This document shows, piece by piece, positions 51,435 through 54,051 of a stretch of DNA of 54,051 nt. The DNA comes from Candidatus Edwardsbacteria bacterium (lineage in GTDB: Bacteria; Edwardsbacteria; AC1; EtOH8). The notes under the pieces were generated by a model that was not told the origin of the DNA, did no database searches, and saw only the letters and a program-made list of their open reading frames with translations. The stretch spans positions 22,878 through 76,928 of the forward strand of contig JAVHLB010000011.1 of NCBI GenBank assembly GCA_031082425.1. The letters run 5' to 3'. The first letter of the stretch is position 1, and the number at the start of each line of letters is the position of its first letter. A program made the translations under genes and the position numbers.

Positions 51435-52703
51435 ATGCTTAAAAAACATTTCATTTCGTCACTATTCTTCCTGGCGGTGGCAATATCCTCCGCCAGGCAA
51501 TCCTCTGCCGCCAATATCTTCATTCCCATGGACCTGACCCAGGCCGATCACCTGCGGGCCTACGGGGTGGTGTACCGCTGCCTGCAGAACGGCATCAAGG
51601 TGGAATGGCTGCTAAATTACCGGGGCGGATCTTTCATGGCTTCGGAGAATCAAACCACGACGGATCTGTGCAAGCTTTCCGGGGTCAGTTACGGCATTAT
51701 CTCCGATGATCAAACTTCGGAGATATGCCGCCAGATCGAATCCGGGAACATGGAGCGGATAGAACTGGAGAAGGCTCCCAAGCTGGCGGTCTATGTTCCG
51801 CTGACCCACGATCCCTGGGACGATGCGGTCCGTCTGGCCTTGGACTACGCCCAGGTGCCCTATACCACCCTATGGGACGAGGAGGTGCTCTCCGGTACCC
51901 TGGCGCAGTATGACTGGCTGCACCTGCACCACGAGGATTTCACCGGGCAATATGGCAAGTTCTATTCCAGCTACCGCAACACCGACTGGTACCAGAACGA
52001 TGTCCGGGCCAACACCCGGCTGGCCGGAAAGCTGGGCTACCCAAAGGTCTCCCGGATGAAGCTGGAGGTGGCCCGGAAACTGCGGCAGTACCTATACGAC
52101 GGGGGCTTCCTGTTCGCCATGTGTTCGGCCCCGGCCACCTTGGATATCGCCCTGTCCGCCTCCGGAACCGATATCGTGCCTAAAGAGTTCGACGGCGACC
52201 CGGCCGAGCCGGACTGGCAGGCCAGGCTGGACTTTTCCCAGACCCTGGCCTTCAGCGACTTCAACGTCATCACCAATCCCCTGGTGTACGAACATTCCGA
52301 CATAGATGTTGGCACCGACGCCCTGTCCCGGGGGAAGGACACCTATTTCACCATGTTCGATTTTTCGGCCAAGTACGATCCGGTATCATGCATGCTGGTG
52401 CAGAACCACGTGGCGCTGGTCAGCGAATTTTTGGGACAGGATACCGGCTTCCGCCGGGACAGGATAAAAAAAGGGATAGTCCTGCTGGCCGAGGTAGCCG
52501 GCAGCGACGAAGTGAAATACCTGCACGGGATATACGGCAAGGGGAGCTTTGCCTATTTTGGCGGACACGACCCCGAGGATTTCCAGCATTTCGTGGGCGA
52601 TCCCAAGACCGATCTGCGGCTGTACCGCAACTCGCCGGGGTATCGTCTTATATTGAACAATATATTGTTCCCGGCGGCCAAGAAGAAACAGTTGAAGACG
52701 TAA
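51435..52703 (+). CDS. Exported conserved protein of the Bacteroidetes 'asparagine synthetase B-like' family
   Basis: 422 aa with a signal peptide (about 1-25). Highly conserved-looking blocks include IFIPMDLTQADHLRAYG, VEWLLNYRGGSFM, YDWLHLHHEDFTGQYGKFYS, GGFLFAMCSAP, YGKGSFAYFGGHDPEDFQH and NSPGYRLILNNILFPAAKKK. From memory, close relatives in Bacteroidetes carry the label asparagine synthetase B. I see neither an N-terminal Cys glutaminase nor a PP-loop ATP site, and the protein is exported, so the label seems wrong. The GGHDPED and DGGFLFAMCSA pattern resembles the amidotransferase-like fold also seen in DUF4159, so a structural or binding role at the envelope is more likely. The function is open. 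Confidence 0.8.
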   Translation: MLKKHFISSLFFLAVAISSARQSSAANIFIPMDLTQADHLRAYGVVYRCLQNGIKVEWLLNYRGGSFMASENQTTTDLCKLSGVSYGIISDDQTSEICRQIESGNMERIELEKAPKLAVYVPLTHDPWDDAVRLALDYAQVPYTTLWDEEVLSGTLAQYDWLHLHHEDFTGQYGKFYSSYRNTDWYQNDVRANTRLAGKLGYPKVSRMKLEVARKLRQYLYDGGFLFAMCSAPATLDIALSASGTDIVPKEFDGDPAEPDWQARLDFSQTLAFSDFNVITNPLVYEHSDIDVGTDALSRGKDTYFTMFDFSAKYDPVSCMLVQNHVALVSEFLGQDTGFRRDRIKKGIVLLAEVAGSDEVKYLHGIYGKGSFAYFGGHDPEDFQHFVGDPKTDLRLYRNSPGYRLILNNILFPAAKKKQLKT

Positions 52704-52771
52704 ACATCTATTATCAAGCGATAATATTTGAAGGCCATACTGGCTCAAAGATTCGACGGTTTAATTTTATA

Positions 52772-52800
52772 TTGACTTAGTAAATATTTTTGGTTATAAT
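52772..52800 (+). promoter_or_regulatory. Promoter of the tRNA-Thr/Tyr/Gly cluster
   Basis: TTGACT and TATAAT are separated by 17 nt, followed by TAC. It lies 26 nt before the first tRNA. The TATAATTAC context also occurs at 7781 and 53559. Confidence 0.75.
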
Positions 52801-52826
52801 TACAAACACTTTTAGGAACCCGAAGG

Positions 52827-52902
52827 GCCACCGTAGCTCAGCTGGTAGAGCAGCGGTTTTGTAAACCGCTGGTCGGGGGTTCAAGTCCCTTCGGTGGCTC
52901 CA
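52827..52902 (+). tRNA. tRNA-Thr (TGT)
   Basis: 76 nt with encoded CCA. The acceptor stem is GCCACCG/CGGTGGC with discriminator T. The anticodon arm is GCGGT-TTTGTAA-ACCGC with anticodon TGT, for ACA. First tRNA of the tuf cluster. Confidence 0.97.
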
Positions 52903-52926
52903 TAAAGATGAGTTTCAGCAACGGGG

Positions 52927-52986
52927 CTCGAGTTGGCCGACATCTCGATATGCTTTTATGCGAATCGACGACCGGCCAGTACCGAG
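52927..52986. repeat. Imperfect hairpin between tRNA-Thr and tRNA-Tyr
   Basis: CTCG and TTGGCCG at the left face CGGCCAG and CGAG at the right, with CTCGAT/ATCGA further inside. It lies in the spacer and may guide processing of the precursor or be an inserted intergenic repeat. A hairpin with the same kind of wording lies at 15491-15583. Confidence 0.5.
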
Positions 52987-53013
52987 AGGACCGGAAGTAA
53001 ATATTATAAACGT

Positions 53014-53098
53014 GGTGAGGTTCCCGAGTGGCCAAAGGGAACAGACTGTAAATCTGTCGGCTAAGCCTTCGGAGGTTCGAATCCTCCCCTCACCACCA
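53014..53098 (+). tRNA. tRNA-Tyr (GTA)
   Basis: 85 nt with a long variable arm and encoded CCA. The acceptor stem is GGTGAGG/CCTCACC with discriminator A. The anticodon arm is ACAGA-CTGTAAA-TCTGT with anticodon GTA. The long variable arm is typical of bacterial tRNA-Tyr. Confidence 0.96.
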
Positions 53099-53102
53099 CT
53101 AC

Positions 53103-53156
53103 TTGACCCCTCCCGACCCTCCCCCAGATCAAGGGGAGGAATCAAGGTGGGGTCAA
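53103..53156. repeat. C-rich/G-rich palindromic element between tRNA-Tyr and tRNA-Gly
   Basis: TTGACCCC (53103-53110) pairs with GGGGTCAA (53149-53156). Inside, CCTCCCC pairs with GGGGAGG. Same class as the elements at 10835, 45493 and 47150. Confidence 0.7.
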
Positions 53157-53180
53157 AATATCGGCGGATAAGTTTTCCGA

Positions 53181-53255
53181 GCGGGTGTAGCACAACGGTT
53201 AGTGCTCCTGCCTTCCAAGCAGGATACGACGGTTCGATTCCGTTCACCCGCTCCA
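53181..53255 (+). tRNA. tRNA-Gly (TCC)
   Basis: 75 nt with encoded CCA. The acceptor stem is GCGGGTG/CACCCGC with discriminator T. The anticodon arm is CCTGC-CTTCCAA-GCAGG with anticodon TCC. The T-arm is GACGG-TTCGATT-CCGTT. A broken copy of its 3' end follows 30 nt downstream. Confidence 0.97.
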
Positions 53256-53283
53256 TTTTATTGCCCGAACCGTCGCATCCGGA

Positions 53284-53397
53284 GCTAGGATGACGGTTCC
53301 CCGCCTGATGCTCAACTTCGTAGCAGGGCGGCGGATCCGCCGCAGATTATGCCTGTTCTGAAGACATAGGCGGAGATTCCGTTCACCTGCTGTATTT
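53284..53397 (+). pseudogene. Second copy of the tRNA-Gly 3' end, split by an insertion
   Basis: AGCTAGGAT then GACGGTTC (to 53299) matches the anticodon-stem 3' strand and T-stem of the intact tRNA-Gly. GATTCCGTTCACCTGCTGTATTT (53375-53397) resumes exactly at the next tRNA position and matches the intact gene at 20 of 23 bases. The break is between T-loop C56 and G57. The 5' half of the tRNA is absent. GAACCGTC just upstream pairs with GACGGTTC. Confidence 0.7.
53300..53374 (+). repeat. 75-nt palindromic element in the tRNA-Gly T-loop copy
   Basis: Terminal inverted repeats are CCGCCT (left) and AGGCGG (right). The centre contains GCGGCGGATCCGCCGC, a perfect 16-nt palindrome (53328-53343). 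The core GATCCGCCGC is 31 nt from the right end GGCGGA, as in the tRNA-Phe-linked element at 8377-8454. No duplicated target bases flank it. Confidence 0.72.
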
Positions 53398-53536
53398 TTC
53401 AGCTTTTTGTCTGTAAGTCTATGCTGGGGAGGTCGTTTGCATTATAACAAGCTGCCTCATGAAAATATGAGCCTTTGGCAAAAAACCGATCCGGGGCCCA
53501 GTGGATAAAATATATCTCAGTTTTGACAAAATATAG

Positions 53537-53564
53537 TTGACAAATCCTGAAAATTTGATATAAT
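53537..53564 (+). promoter_or_regulatory. Promoter of tRNA-Thr(GGT)-tuf
   Basis: TTGACA and TATAAT are separated by 16 nt and followed by TAC. It lies about 92 nt before the tRNA and should drive tRNA-Thr and tuf as one transcript. An additional TTTTGACAAAATATAG upstream may be a second -35 or an activator site. Confidence 0.8.
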
Positions 53565-53655
53565 TACAATTCTTCCGAAAAAACAGACTCTGCCGCCCAA
53601 AGTAGTGGTGACTTGGGGGGATAGGGGTTTATTGTTTTTTCCTCTTGAAACCAAC

Positions 53656-53731
<76 letters not shown>

Positions 53732-53782
53732 TTTGAAAATATGAATTCTTAAAGAATAAATCCTTTTATAAGGAGAAGCGCC

Positions 53783-54051
53783 ATGGCCAAAGCAAAATTC
53801 GAGCGAACCAAGCCGCACGTAAATATCGGGACGATCGGTCACGTTGACCACGGCAAGACGACGTTGACCAGCGCCATCACCAAATACCTGGCGGAGCAGG
53901 GGCTGGCCAAAGCCAAGAGCTACGAGGAGATCGACAACGCTCCGGAGGAAAAGGCCCGCGGGGTGACGATCAACGTACATCATGCGGAGTACGAGACCCT
54001 GAAGCGTCATTATGCCCATATGGACTGCCCCGGGCACGCCGACTACATCAA
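53783..54051 (+). CDS. tuf: Elongation factor Tu, 5' part only
   Basis: About 89 codons are present and the gene runs off the right edge. EF-Tu carries aminoacyl-tRNA to the ribosome as a GTP complex. The G1 motif GHVDHGKT (residues 19-26), the switch I region RGVTINVHHAEYE and the G3 motif DCPGH are visible. Switch I is usually RGITIN-SHVEYE, so small changes are present but within the family range. AAGGAG precedes the ATG. Position after tRNA-Thr matches the thrT-tufB arrangement of E. coli. Confidence 0.95.
   Translation, partial: MAKAKFERTKPHVNIGTIGHVDHGKTTLTSAITKYLAEQGLAKAKSYEEIDNAPEEKARGVTINVHHAEYETLKRHYAHMDCPGHADYI

Overview
The window looks like a chromosomal segment of a Gram-negative (diderm) bacterium of moderately high GC. 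Several genes make or export lipopolysaccharide: kdsA, kdsD, an LpxL-type acyltransferase, lptC and an LptA/OstA-like protein. There are many signal peptides, lipoproteins and outer-membrane barrel candidates ending in Phe. The mix of DUF4159/DUF4175, PPi-type phosphofructokinase, HPr kinase, sigma-54, an archaeo-eukaryotic RF1-like protein and GH57 fits an uncultured lineage near the FCB group (TA06/Edwardsbacteria/Zixibacteria-like). That placement is inference and no marker gene here proves it.

Layout. 1-7.8 kb: XRE regulator, GHL10-type glycosidase, a DUF4159-DUF4175-TPR run and clpP. 7.8-8.6 kb: a tRNA-Phe locus crowded with partial tRNA copies, a small GIY-YIG nuclease and palindromic insertions. 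8.7-18.7 kb: an outer-membrane protein, comF, then central glycolysis (PPi-phosphofructokinase fused to a cyclic-nucleotide domain, class II aldolase, GAPDH) interleaved with a CsgG/SUMF1 fusion, an RF1-like protein and a cytidylate-kinase-like protein. 18.7-31.8 kb: a metallophosphatase-thioredoxin-CcdA fusion, TPR protein, kdsA, a MuiA/DUF4139 protein, two AT-rich tandem Kelch lipoproteins, kdsD, a small lipoprotein and the acyltransferase. 31.9-42.6 kb: a tight cluster lptC-lptA-rpoN-lipA-hpf-hprK, then GH57-ptsH-ptsI and a DegT aminotransferase. 42.7-52.7 kb: rlmN, three zinc-ribbon proteins, a barrel protein, dnaE, a small zinc protein and a Bacteroidetes-type 'AsnB-like' protein. 52.8 kb to the end: tRNA-Thr(TGT)-Tyr-Gly-Thr(GGT)-tuf, the same order as E. 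coli thrU-tyrU-glyT-thrT-tufB.

The most unusual signal is at the tRNAs. Downstream of both intact tRNA-Phe and intact tRNA-Gly lies a second, partial copy of the tRNA 3' end. In both copies the T-loop is cut at exactly the same place, between C56 and position 57, by a related 75-78 nt palindromic element. The two elements share the core GATCCGCCGC, placed 31 nt from a common right end GGCGGA, and no target duplication is visible. At tRNA-Phe a GIY-YIG nuclease gene lies between the intact tRNA and another tRNA 3' fragment, and its last codons are read from that fragment. This may be a small tRNA-targeting element family, with or without the nuclease as partner.

Other points to follow: the phosphofructokinase-cNMP fusion, a ClpP with Asn in place of the catalytic Asp, HPr (His15 and Ser46), EI and HprK with no sugar permease in view and coupled to a GH57 enzyme, and a trio of uncharacterised zinc-ribbon proteins.
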